The notes under the pieces were generated by a model. The model was not told where the DNA came from, searched no databases, and was given only the letters and a program-made list of their open reading frames with translations. Made by a program: the position numbers and the translations under genes. DNA of 64,000 bases from Thiorhodovibrio winogradskyi (lineage in GTDB: Bacteria > Pseudomonadota > Gammaproteobacteria > Chromatiales > Chromatiaceae): assembly GCF_036208045.1 (NCBI RefSeq), contig NZ_CP121472.1:2801531-2865530 (forward strand). Direction: 5' to 3'. Positions within the stretch are counted from its first letter, which is position 1, and each line of letters opens with the position of its first letter. Shown here one piece after another: positions 42,968 to 51,379 of the stretch.

Positions 42968-43693
42968 ATGGGAACCATGGATCGCAACATTTTTCTGACC
43001 ACCCTAGCCGCTGCCGTCATGGGTATCCTTGGCCTATGGTTGCTGCTATCACTGACTCCTCCCGTCGATCCACCCGGCCCGCCGCGACTGCCCTGGGATG
43101 TCACTCGCTCCCCCGCTGGCCAGACGCAGGTATTTGGTCTCACCTTGGGCGAGAGCCGACTTGCCGATCTGCGCGCGCTGCTTGATAACCAGGGAAAACT
43201 CAGTCTCTTTCTCGCAGCGGATGGCGAGATCACCCTGGAGGCCTTTTTTGATGACATCATCCTGAGCGGAATCCGCGCCGACTGGGTCGCCTCGCTCCAG
43301 CTCCCCGCCGGGCAACGCGATGCCCTCTACCAGCGCGGTCTTCGCATCAGCAGCCTGGGCGATGGCGCACGCAAGGTCACCTTGGCCTCGGACGATGCCG
43401 CCAGCATGACGGGAACGCCGCTGCGCGGCCTCACCTACCTGCCCTGGAAGCGCCTCGAGCCACGCGATATCGCTGGCAATTTTGGCCAGCCAGCGGAGCG
43501 CTTCACCGAGAAGTCTGGCGTCCAGCACTGGCTTTATGCCGAGCGCGGCATGGACATCGCGCGCGATCCCCAAGGCGCGGTGGTCATCCAGTACTTGAAC
43601 CCAGCGGATTTCCAGATCGCCCGCGCGCGGCTGCTTGAGATTGAGACCAACTCAACCATCGACCAACCGGAAGCGCCCCTCCAACTCAGGTAA
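42968..43693 (+). CDS. Conserved-looking hypothetical protein with N-terminal membrane anchor
   Basis: The protein has about 241 residues from ATG 42968; another ATG at 42977 gives MDRNIFLTTLAA. One membrane helix (about residues 8-28) is followed by a periplasmic part beginning VDPPGPPRLPWDV. Recognisable sub-patterns such as VFGLTLGESRLADLRALL and LTYLPWKRLEPRDIAGNFGQ suggest a real conserved protein, but I do not recognise the family. The 3' end overlaps the convergent RNase II-family gene by 42 bp. Confidence 0.65.
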   Translation: MGTMDRNIFLTTLAAAVMGILGLWLLLSLTPPVDPPGPPRLPWDVTRSPAGQTQVFGLTLGESRLADLRALLDNQGKLSLFLAADGEITLEAFFDDIILSGIRADWVASLQLPAGQRDALYQRGLRISSLGDGARKVTLASDDAASMTGTPLRGLTYLPWKRLEPRDIAGNFGQPAERFTEKSGVQHWLYAERGMDIARDPQGAVVIQYLNPADFQIARARLLEIETNSTIDQPEAPLQLR

Positions 43694-45580
43694 ATCCACG
43701 GAGGTCAGCAGGAGGTCCAGCTCGGCATCAAGCTGCAACTCTTGCTTGGCGCGCAGCCGGGTCTCGAGCGCGAGTTCCGGGATCAGCACCACCGTGCGCC
43801 GCTCCTCGCGCGCCACCACCACTCCCCGACCTCGCCAGCCGGGATGCGCGCGCAGATAGACCAGCTTCCAGTGCTGATTTGACAGCCGCTCGGTCTTGCG
43901 CACCGCGGCCCCGGCCACCTCGGCCTGACTGGCGCGCGTGGCCAGGTCACTCGCGTCCAAGGGCGGCTCACCGCGCAGATGCGCGCGCAGCTGCTGATGC
44001 ACCAGAAGATCGGCGTAGCGACGCAACGGGCTGGTGGTCCGCGTATAGAGCGGCAGCCCCAGCCCAAAATGCGCGCCCGGCTCGACCGTTGTTCGAGACG
44101 GCTTGAAAAAACGTCGATAGGCGTGCATGCCAGAGAGACTCTCCGGCTGTTCGATGCGTTCTGGCGGTGGCTGAACCGCGAATGGAATGGCGATCTCACG
44201 TTCCTGACAAAGGCGCGCCGTGGCCTCGCCCGCCATCAGCATGGCGTCGGTCACCAACTCCCGCGCGGCCAGGCGCACCATGGGTTCAATGATCACCTGG
44301 CCGTCGCTCAGGCGTAAATTGACCTCTGGCAGATCGATTCTGGCCGCTTGATTGGCCGCGCGCCGGGCACGAAAGCGCTCAACCAGCCGCGACAAGGATG
44401 CGAATGGCTCCTCGCTCAGCCGTTGCTCGGTCTCGCCGTAGCTCAGGCGTTCAACCCGCACCCAGCTTGGCCGAACATCAATGTCGTGCAGTTCGCCCTG
44501 CTCGTCACAGCGAAAGCCAAAGGACAGCGCCGGGGAAATCTCTTTCAGGCCCATGCCCAGAGCCGCGGTCGCGGCCTCGGGCAGCATGGTGATGGCGCCT
44601 TCGGGCAGATACAGGGTGGCACCCCGCGCGCGCGCCTCGAGATCCAGCTCGCTGCCCGGCGTCACCAAGGCCGCCACATCGGCCACATGCACCCAGACGC
44701 GGTCCCCATCCAAGCTGATGGCATCGTCGGGGTCTTGATTGCCGGCGTCGTCAATGGCGTAGGCCGGCAGCGCGGTTAAATCCAAGCGAGGCTCCTCGGC
44801 CAGTTCAGGCACCGGCAAAGCGGGCGCCGCCAGCGCCACACCAAAGCGCTTGGGATAGGGATTATGCTCCGCCGGCCAATGGCCGACGCGCAGCAGAAAG
44901 GCATGCGCCTTCGCTGGCTGCTCGGCCACGTCGAAATGCTTGAGAATCCGCGAGTGCTCGCTTTGCTGATACACCATACGCTCGACCTCGCGCAGACGCT
45001 CGCCATCCTCGGGCAACAAGACCCGTTTTTCGATGCGCGCGACAAAGTCCGCCCACTCCTGCTCCGCGCGGGCCTTGGCCTCGCGTTGTTCACGTTCCTG
45101 CGCGATCACCTCGGCCGCGCGTGGGCGAATCGCCTCTGGCTCGCCTTCAAACAAGGGCCCTTCCATCACCAACTGCCAGCTCGCCCAGACAGCCTCGGGG
45201 GAGGACTCGCCATACAGCAATTCGGCCAGCTCAGTCACCGTGGTACTTTCGCCATCAAGCAGTTCCCAAGCCTCCTCGAAACTTCCACTCTGCCCAGCTA
45301 GCCGATCCAGTCCGGCCGTCAGATCGGCGAGCCGCCGCAGCGGGCCGGGATGCAAGAGCACGACATCCTTCAGACGCACGCGCTTGGTCTGGCCTCCCTC
45401 AAGCTCAAGCTCAATTTTGTCATCGAGCGCACTGACCCGCGCTGGGCGGCTTTTATAGAGAACCAGCGCATCAATGCGCGGGTTACCTTGATGAATGGAC
45501 AAGATGTTGCTATCTCCCGGAGAATGGCCTTTGAGCATAAGCGGTGAGGAGCCCGGAGGCGGCGACGCTATCCTTATCAC
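43652..45580 (-). CDS. RNase II-family (Rnb domain) exoribonuclease
   Basis: The protein has 642 residues; ATG 45538 (MLKGHSPGDSN) is an alternative and perhaps better start. The catalytic Rnb domain has YAIDDAGNQDPDDAISLDG with the conserved metal-binding Asp cluster, VHVADVAALV, and PLYTRTTSPLRRYADLLVHQ late in the domain. A long N-terminal region (about 300 residues) precedes it and a short S1-like tail follows. It degrades RNA 3' to 5'. The length and N-terminal region resemble the RNB proteins of cyanobacteria and some gammaproteobacteria rather than E. coli RNase II or R. Confidence 0.9.
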   Translation of the reverse strand: MIRIASPPPGSSPLMLKGHSPGDSNILSIHQGNPRIDALVLYKSRPARVSALDDKIELELEGGQTKRVRLKDVVLLHPGPLRRLADLTAGLDRLAGQSGSFEEAWELLDGESTTVTELAELLYGESSPEAVWASWQLVMEGPLFEGEPEAIRPRAAEVIAQEREQREAKARAEQEWADFVARIEKRVLLPEDGERLREVERMVYQQSEHSRILKHFDVAEQPAKAHAFLLRVGHWPAEHNPYPKRFGVALAAPALPVPELAEEPRLDLTALPAYAIDDAGNQDPDDAISLDGDRVWVHVADVAALVTPGSELDLEARARGATLYLPEGAITMLPEAATAALGMGLKEISPALSFGFRCDEQGELHDIDVRPSWVRVERLSYGETEQRLSEEPFASLSRLVERFRARRAANQAARIDLPEVNLRLSDGQVIIEPMVRLAARELVTDAMLMAGEATARLCQEREIAIPFAVQPPPERIEQPESLSGMHAYRRFFKPSRTTVEPGAHFGLGLPLYTRTTSPLRRYADLLVHQQLRAHLRGEPPLDASDLATRASQAEVAGAAVRKTERLSNQHWKLVYLRAHPGWRGRGVVVAREERRTVVLIPELALETRLRAKQELQLDAELDLLLTSVDLPELEGRFRLVDG

Positions 45581-45642
45581 CCTACCCCAGTCCGCCCTTG
45601 GCAGTCATCTTTACCGATTCGCCCGTGCTGAATGGGCGCCAG

Positions 45643-45662
45643 CAGACAGACAGACAGACAGA
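45643..45662. repeat. Tetranucleotide microsatellite (CAGA)5 before ygfZ
   Basis: Five perfect CAGA units followed by CAGG lie 13 bp upstream of the ygfZ start. Gain or loss of one unit would change spacing, or shift the longer upstream open frame that continues into ygfZ from 45544. Confidence 0.95.
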
Positions 45663-45675
45663 CAGGCATGCACTC

Positions 45676-46710
45676 ATGAATACCCAGTGGCAGAGTTTTA
45701 TCGTGGCACATGGCGGCACAGTCGAGGCTGACGCCAAGGTGCATTTTCCAGAAATGCCCGCGGAGTCCGACTGCGCGCTCTGCGCCCTCGGCGAGCTTGG
45801 CGTGATTGAGGTCAAGGGCGCCGATGCGGCCGACTTCCTGCAGGGCCAGCTCAGTAACGATCTGCGCGAACTCTCCGACACCCATGCGCAGCGCAGCTGC
45901 CACTGCAACGCCAAGGGCCGCGTGCTGGCAGATTCTCTGGTGCTGCGCGCGGGCGAGAGCTACCACCTGATCCTGCCGCGCGAACAAATCGCCACCCTGC
46001 TGCCACGCTTGAAGATGTTCGTGCTGCGCGCGCAAGTCGCCGTCAGGGATCTCAGTGATGAGATCATCTGCCTCGGCCTGATTGGTGAGTGCACGGGGGC
46101 TGTCTTGGCGGACCACTTCGGCTCACTACCAGAGGGCGACAATGACCTCGCCATCCAGGGAGACGCGTGCCTGATCCGCGCCGCTGGCCCACTCCCACGC
46201 TGGCTCTATGTCGGTCCGCCAGCCACCGCCGAACGCCTGTGGCAACAGGCCAGGGAAGCTGGCGCACAACTCACGGGCGGCGATCTTTGGGCCTTGCACC
46301 ACATCCGCGCTGGCATTCCCAGCATTGGCGCGAACACGCGCGAATTGTTCGTGCCGCAAATGACTAACATGCACCTGATTGACGGCCTGAGCTTCCACAA
46401 GGGCTGCTACACCGGGCAGGAAGTAGTCGCGCGCATGCAATATCTTGGCAAATTGAAACGCCGCATGTACTTCAGCGAAGTGGCTCTTGACCAGCTCCCC
46501 GTCCCCGGAACCCAGCTTGACTCCGCCGGCAGCCAATCCGCCCAGGGCGCGGGCAGCGTGGTGGACGCCAGACGCAACGCCGCTGGCCGCTGCGAACTCC
46601 TCGCGGTGGCGGAAATCGCCGCGGTTGAACGCGATGACCTGACCCTGGCCGATACCGGTTCAGCACTCAGCCTGCGACCACCCCCTTACGGGCTGCCGCG
46701 GGAGGTTTAA
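45676..46710 (+). CDS. ygfZ: Folate-binding protein YgfZ (GcvT-like, Fe-S/tRNA modification)
   Basis: From ATG 45676 the protein has 344 residues. It carries the family hallmark KGCYTGQEVVARMQYLGK and an N-terminal GcvT-like domain (GVIEVKGADAADFLQGQLSN). YgfZ binds folate and helps Fe-S enzymes such as MiaB. The frame is open upstream to 45544 through a CAGA microsatellite, but those residues (a QTDRQTDR stretch) are not family-like, so I use the later ATG even though its ribosome site is weak. Confidence 0.92.
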   Translation: MNTQWQSFIVAHGGTVEADAKVHFPEMPAESDCALCALGELGVIEVKGADAADFLQGQLSNDLRELSDTHAQRSCHCNAKGRVLADSLVLRAGESYHLILPREQIATLLPRLKMFVLRAQVAVRDLSDEIICLGLIGECTGAVLADHFGSLPEGDNDLAIQGDACLIRAAGPLPRWLYVGPPATAERLWQQAREAGAQLTGGDLWALHHIRAGIPSIGANTRELFVPQMTNMHLIDGLSFHKGCYTGQEVVARMQYLGKLKRRMYFSEVALDQLPVPGTQLDSAGSQSAQGAGSVVDARRNAAGRCELLAVAEIAAVERDDLTLADTGSALSLRPPPYGLPREV

Positions 46711-46742
46711 GCTGCCGCGGCAAAAACCGGAAAACGGCATGG

Positions 46743-46767
46743 CCAACCTGCTCAAAACCCAGGTTGG
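46743..46767. other. Hairpin 1 between convergent ygfZ and dsbA-like genes
   Basis: CCAACCTG (46743-46750) and CAGGTTGG (46760-46767) form a perfect 8-bp stem with a 9-base loop. It has no T-tract. It could be a weak terminator or a processing hairpin for the ygfZ mRNA. Confidence 0.45.
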
Positions 46768-46791
46768 GAGCCATTTCGGGCGCCCGGCTGG

Positions 46792-46810
46792 AGCGCCCTA
46801 TTGGGGCGCT
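46792..46810. terminator. GC-rich hairpin between convergent genes, possible terminator
   Basis: AGCGCCC (46792-46798) pairs with GGGCGCT (46804-46810) around a 5-base loop. It lies in the 160-bp gap between the convergent ygfZ and dsbA-like genes, so a two-way transcription end is plausible. No run of T follows on either strand. Confidence 0.4.
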
Positions 46811-46870
46811 AGGCTGGAGCGCAAGGCTGGGGCGTCAAAATGGTCGACAGTACATCTCACAGGCCGCGTT

Positions 46871-47539
46871 TTAGCGGTTTAGTTCTTGGGCGATCAGCGC
46901 ATCAACTACCTCAAAAGTGCGCACGCGCCCGCCGGCCTGACTGGGGCTGGTGACATACTGGCCGTTGACCACCAGCGAAGGGACTCCGGTAATACCAAAG
47001 CGGGTCGCAAGCTCGGCGGATTTGCGCACCTGCAGATCGACCGGAAAAGATTGATACGCCGCGCGAAAGGCCTCCTCATCAATCCCTTGCTCAGCGGCGA
47101 AGGCGATGAGTTGGTCATCCTCGAACAAGGGCCTGCGTTCCTCTTGCAGCGCCTTGAACAAGGGCTCATGCAGCTGCTCGAGCGCGCCTATCTGCTCGGC
47201 GGCAAAAAACGCTTTGGCGTGATTCACCCAGCGGGCTGAATTCGCCGCCGGCACGCGGCGAAAGCGCACTTGCTCCGGCTGGCGGGCCAGCCAGTGTTCA
47301 ACATCGGCTTCCAGATGGTAGCAATGCGGACAACCGTACCAGAAGAATTCCAGCACCTCGACGCTCGCCTCATCGGTCGCCGGGTCAAATCGCTGTGACT
47401 GCTCGACGCGGCGGTAGTCAATACCCTCCGCCATGTCACTTGCGAGCGCCAGGGATGATGCGAAGCAGACCAGAATGAGCAGCGCCGGACGCACCAGTGC
47501 AGGCGGTAAATGAATGTGAAACATGCGTGGTTTCCTCAT
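46871..47539 (-). CDS. DsbA-like periplasmic thiol:disulfide oxidoreductase
   Basis: From ATG 47539 the protein has 222 residues with a signal peptide (PALVRPALLILVCFASSLALA). The active-site motif is FFWYGCPHCYHLE (CPHC), and the cis-Pro loop is GVPSLVVNG. It inserts disulfide bonds into exported proteins. The frame stays open to a codon at 47611, but the extra residues precede the signal and overlap the end of ubiA. Confidence 0.92.
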   Translation of the reverse strand: MRKPRMFHIHLPPALVRPALLILVCFASSLALASDMAEGIDYRRVEQSQRFDPATDEASVEVLEFFWYGCPHCYHLEADVEHWLARQPEQVRFRRVPAANSARWVNHAKAFFAAEQIGALEQLHEPLFKALQEERRPLFEDDQLIAFAAEQGIDEEAFRAAYQSFPVDLQVRKSAELATRFGITGVPSLVVNGQYVTSPSQAGGRVRTFEVVDALIAQELNR

Positions 47540-47610
47540 CCGCAGCGGGCCTAAAGAGGGGCCAAAGACAGGTGATAGAGCAATGATGGCTTGCGCGGCG
47601 ACTGTCCGCA

Positions 47611-48510
47611 TTAGCGCAGATAGTCGATCACCAAGCCGACAAACACCGCCATGCCATAGTAATTGTTATTTAAAAACGCCTTGAAGCACCGTCCTGGCTC
47701 ACGCCCGCTGATCAGCCACTGCTGATAGAGGGCGAGCGCGGCAGCCACGCCAATGCCCGCGTAATAGGCCAACCCCAGACCGGCACCTAGCCCAACCGCG
47801 ATAAGCAGTACAAGCATCAGCACCTGGAGCACCCCGACAACGAGCAGATCCTGGCGACCAAACAAAATGGCGGTGGATTTGATGCCAATCTTTAGATCAT
47901 CCTCGCGATCAACCATGGCATATTGGGTGTCGTAGATGAGCGCCCAAAGCACGGCCGCGAAAAAAATCAACCAGGCAAAACCGGGTATGCTCCCATTGAT
48001 GGCCATGAACGCCATGGGCACCGCCCAGCCAAAGGCCGCACCCAAAAAAACCTGCGGCAGATGGGTGAAACGCTTCATGAAGGGGTAGATGACCGCAAGC
48101 CCCAATGCGACAAAAGACAGGGCCACTGTCTGCCAGTTGAGCATCAGCACCAAACCAAAGGCCAGCAGGCACAGCAGCGCGAAGACTCCCAGCGCCTCGC
48201 CCGGGCCGATGATGCCCGCCGCCAGCGGCCGTGCCCGGGTGCGCTGCACATGGCCATCAAAGTGGCGATCGGCATAGTCGTTGATGGCACAACCGGCCGA
48301 GCGCATCAGAACCACGCCCAGCACGAAGATGACCACCACGGTCCAGGGCGGCTGCCCATTCCCGGCAATCCAGAGCGCCCAAAGCGCCGGCCACATGAGC
48401 AAAAAAATACCGATTGGCCGGTGCAGTCGCACAAGCTCGTAGTAGGCGTGCAGGCGCTCGTGCAGTTGCAGCGGGCGCGGGGCAGCGAACTTGGCGTCAG
48501 GCATGGACAT
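47611..48510 (-). CDS. ubiA: 4-hydroxybenzoate polyprenyltransferase
   Basis: The protein has 299 residues from ATG 48510 and about eight membrane helices. The two prenyl-diphosphate-binding Asp motifs are present: NDYADRHFDGHVQRTRARPL and DTQYAMVDREDDLKIGIKS. It prenylates 4-hydroxybenzoate in ubiquinone synthesis, in the inner membrane. A longer frame to TTG 48528 exists. The stop lies 71 bp upstream of the dsbA-like start. Confidence 0.95.
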   Translation of the reverse strand: MSMPDAKFAAPRPLQLHERLHAYYELVRLHRPIGIFLLMWPALWALWIAGNGQPPWTVVVIFVLGVVLMRSAGCAINDYADRHFDGHVQRTRARPLAAGIIGPGEALGVFALLCLLAFGLVLMLNWQTVALSFVALGLAVIYPFMKRFTHLPQVFLGAAFGWAVPMAFMAINGSIPGFAWLIFFAAVLWALIYDTQYAMVDREDDLKIGIKSTAILFGRQDLLVVGVLQVLMLVLLIAVGLGAGLGLAYYAGIGVAAALALYQQWLISGREPGRCFKAFLNNNYYGMAVFVGLVIDYLR

Positions 48511-48601
48511 CGTGAAGAATTGCGTCAACCGAAGGAAACAAGCCCCGAATTATGCCACAGCCCAGCCGCCCAACGGCAGGGTGTCTGGCGCAAGACCGCC
48601 A

Positions 48602-49933
48602 TTAGAGCTCGCGCGTGAGCAGCCCAAACCGACTCAGGTCGGCACTGGCAGGCATCTTGGGCAGACCCAAACGCACAATCCAGCCCGAGCCCGGGGCAAC
48701 CTCAAGCGGCTGCCCGTGCCGATCCCAGAGCTGCTCACAGACCAGGGAATGGTTGCCGGCGGGAGTGAGCAATTGCAGCTGATCGCCTCGGGCAAAACGA
48801 TTCCGCACCGCCACTTCGGCCTGGCTGGAAGCCGCATCGTAGCCAATCACATCGCCGACGAAGATGGCACGTTGGTTGCGCGATACCCCGTCGCGATAAT
48901 TCTGCAAGTCTTCCGGTGCATGGCGCTGATAGAAACCAGAGGTATAGCCGCGGTTAGCCAAGCCCTCGAGCTCCTCCAGCCAGCGCTTGTCAAAGGGGAG
49001 ACCAGCCCGCGCGCCGTCAATTGCCTGGCGGTAGACCTGGGTGGCACGAGCACAGTAGTAGTGGGATTTGGTACGCCCTTCGATCTTGAGGCTATCAACG
49101 CCGATGGCGATGAGTTCAGCGACATGTTCAACCGCCCGCAAGTCTTTAGCGTTGAGGATATAGGTCCCCTGTTCGTCCTCGAAAATCGGCAGAGCTTCCC
49201 CAGGCCGCTGAGCTTCCTCCAGTACATAGCTCCGCTCAGAACGCGGCTGAGGTTGTAAAGCCTCGGTTTCGGCAGTGCCTGGGATCTCTCCCAGTCGGTA
49301 TTCCCACCGACAGGCATTGGTGCAACTGCCCTGATTGGCGTCGCGATGGTTGAAATACCCGGAGAGCAGACAGCGCCCGGAGTAGGCGATGCACAGAGCA
49401 CCATGCACAAAGACCTCAAGCTCAATTCCAGGGCACTGCTGACGAATCTCGGCGATTTCCGCGAGAGACAGCTCGCGCGACAAAATCACGCGCCTGAGCC
49501 CCTGGCGTTGCCAGAACCGCACCGTGGCGGCGTTGGTCGTATTGGCTTGCACCGACAGGTGGACAGGAATATCGGACCAGTGCTCGCGCACCAGATCAAT
49601 CAACCCGGGATCGGACATGATCAGCGCATCGGGCATATACGCTGGATCATCTGGCGTCAGAATCGGTCTCAGATCAGCGAGAAAGGTGCGCAACTTGGCG
49701 CCGTGCGGCATCAGGTTGACGGCCAGATAGAAGCGCCGACCCAGCCTATGGGCGGCGCGAATTCCGGTAATCAGATTCTTGCCGGTAAAGTCATTGTTGC
49801 GCACCCGCAGGCTGTAACGCGGAATGCCGGCGTACACTGCATCGGCCCCATAGGCCAAGGCATAATCGAGATTGCGCAAGGTGCCAGCCGGAGCCAGTAG
49901 CTCAGGTCCGTTACCACTGGCGAGTTCAGCCAT
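48602..49933 (-). CDS. trhP: tRNA 5-hydroxyuridine synthesis U32-peptidase-family protein TrhP (YegQ)
   Basis: From ATG 49933 the protein has 443 residues. It matches E. coli YegQ/TrhP closely along its length: PELLAPAGTLRNLDYALAYG, YSLRVRNNDFTGKNL, PDALIMSDPGLIDLVREH, VHGALCIAYSGRCLLSGY, CTNACRWEYRL, and SLKIEGRTKSHYYCARATQV. It acts with prephenate-dependent enzymes to hydroxylate U34 in some tRNAs. An upstream TTG at 49972 would add residues that look like a repeated ST-GL pattern and overlaps the chaN gene end. Confidence 0.94.
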   Translation of the reverse strand: MAELASGNGPELLAPAGTLRNLDYALAYGADAVYAGIPRYSLRVRNNDFTGKNLITGIRAAHRLGRRFYLAVNLMPHGAKLRTFLADLRPILTPDDPAYMPDALIMSDPGLIDLVREHWSDIPVHLSVQANTTNAATVRFWQRQGLRRVILSRELSLAEIAEIRQQCPGIELEVFVHGALCIAYSGRCLLSGYFNHRDANQGSCTNACRWEYRLGEIPGTAETEALQPQPRSERSYVLEEAQRPGEALPIFEDEQGTYILNAKDLRAVEHVAELIAIGVDSLKIEGRTKSHYYCARATQVYRQAIDGARAGLPFDKRWLEELEGLANRGYTSGFYQRHAPEDLQNYRDGVSRNQRAIFVGDVIGYDAASSQAEVAVRNRFARGDQLQLLTPAGNHSLVCEQLWDRHGQPLEVAPGSGWIVRLGLPKMPASADLSRFGLLTREL

Positions 49934-49968
49934 GAATTCAGCGGTCAATCCAGTGGACAATCCAGTGC

Positions 49969-51168
49969 TCAATGGAGACGCACCTCCATCCGTAGGCGCT
50001 CGGATTTGCCAATCAGACCGGGACGCAAGACCTCCACCGCGAGCTGGTCCCCTGGTGCGGCATCGACCATGGCAATACGCACGTCGGCGTAATCACTGAT
50101 GGCACGCCCACCAATTCGCACCAAACGATCATCTTCCTTCACCCCAGCATCCCTGGCACCGCTCTGGTCGGAAAAGCCCTCGATACGTACCCCCTCGCCT
50201 TCCGCTTGGGTATCGAGCATCACACCAAGCAAGCCGCGCGCGGGCAACTCCAGGGGTAGTGGAAACAGCAAATAATCCGCCCGCTCGGGCGCGAATGCGT
50301 GATGCGTGCCATTGAGAATGGTGACCGTCTCCACCGGTTTCCGGCGCTTAAGTCGCATGGGGATACCCTGATCGTACTCAAGATGCCCAGAGCCCGCCAA
50401 AACCACCAGGGTCGTCCCAGGCTGTGTATCCAGAAAACGGGCCGCCTGCTCCGCCATCCCTTCGTCCCATAAGAGCTGGACGCTGAGAAACCGCTCGAAA
50501 TCACTGTCTGGCCCCTGCGGATGCTGCTCATAAACAGCTTTCAAGCGCTCGCGGTAGGCCGGATCGGACGCATCAATCTCAGCTGGCAGGCGCGCGCGTT
50601 CCTCGGGTTCCAGGGCATCCATGCCTTGCTTGCCAACTTTTTCAGTCAGTTCCCGCGGCAGATTGAGCGCCACTAGCGCAATACCCTGCTCGCGCGCGAA
50701 GCGCAAGATGGGACGATAGAGCCGATAGTCATAACGCCAGCGGTCAAAGTATTCCGTCTGCTTGAGCATCTCGTGCTCGCTAAGCTCTCCGGCGACATAG
50801 GCGTCGAGCACGGGCTGGAACGGCTGCTGAAAAAACTCCATACCAATGGCCAGAGGCTTACCACGCGCATGCAGGCGTTCAATGATGGCCAGTTGATTGA
50901 GATGGTCGGCGTAGCTGTTGTGCGACTCGCCGATGAAAATGACATCCTTCTCGGCAATGCGCCCCATGAGGTCATCCAGACCAACCAGGGAGTTCAGATC
51001 CAACACCTGTGTACTGGTGGCAATCTCCGATAAGTGCGCTGCCTCGGAAGCAGATTCCGGTTCGGCCGCGGCAGAGAGCCAGGCCAGGTTTAGCCCTAGC
51101 AGGACAGTGCCCAGCTTGAGCGCGATGGACTGGCGCAGTTGGCCAGGACAGGAACAGCGAATGAACAC
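49969..51168 (-). CDS. ChaN-family haem/iron-regulated protein with C-terminal PDZ domain
   Basis: I start at GTG 51168 because GGAGG lies 10 bp upstream (51179-51183); a longer frame to 51207 has no such site. The protein has 399 residues with a signal peptide (LGTVLLGLNLAWLSAAA). The ChaN domain runs to about residue 290 (DVIFIGESHNSYADHLNQL, GMEFFQQPFQPVLDAYV, TTLVVLAGSGHLEYDQGIP). A PDZ domain ends it (ARGLLGVMLDT, GVKEDDRLVRIGGRAI). ChaN binds haem in Campylobacter; here a periplasmic or lipoprotein location is likely. The PDZ addition suggests partnership with a protease or client. Confidence 0.88.
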   Translation of the reverse strand: MFIRCSCPGQLRQSIALKLGTVLLGLNLAWLSAAAEPESASEAAHLSEIATSTQVLDLNSLVGLDDLMGRIAEKDVIFIGESHNSYADHLNQLAIIERLHARGKPLAIGMEFFQQPFQPVLDAYVAGELSEHEMLKQTEYFDRWRYDYRLYRPILRFAREQGIALVALNLPRELTEKVGKQGMDALEPEERARLPAEIDASDPAYRERLKAVYEQHPQGPDSDFERFLSVQLLWDEGMAEQAARFLDTQPGTTLVVLAGSGHLEYDQGIPMRLKRRKPVETVTILNGTHHAFAPERADYLLFPLPLELPARGLLGVMLDTQAEGEGVRIEGFSDQSGARDAGVKEDDRLVRIGGRAISDYADVRIAMVDAAPGDQLAVEVLRPGLIGKSERLRMEVRLH

Positions 51169-51379
51169 CTTTATAATACCTCCGCGCATGAGTTGGACGG
51201 CAACCATTTAGGATGCAAGCGAATTTGCATCCAGACTGGTCAGACAACATCAGACATTGATCTCGACCAGTTCCACAGAGATCGCTCCTGCCAAAAGAAC
51301 GGCATTGCAGCATGCCCTCACAGCAAAATCAGGTTGCACCGCCACCAGCACAACCCCCATGTCAGGAAGGATCGCCATC

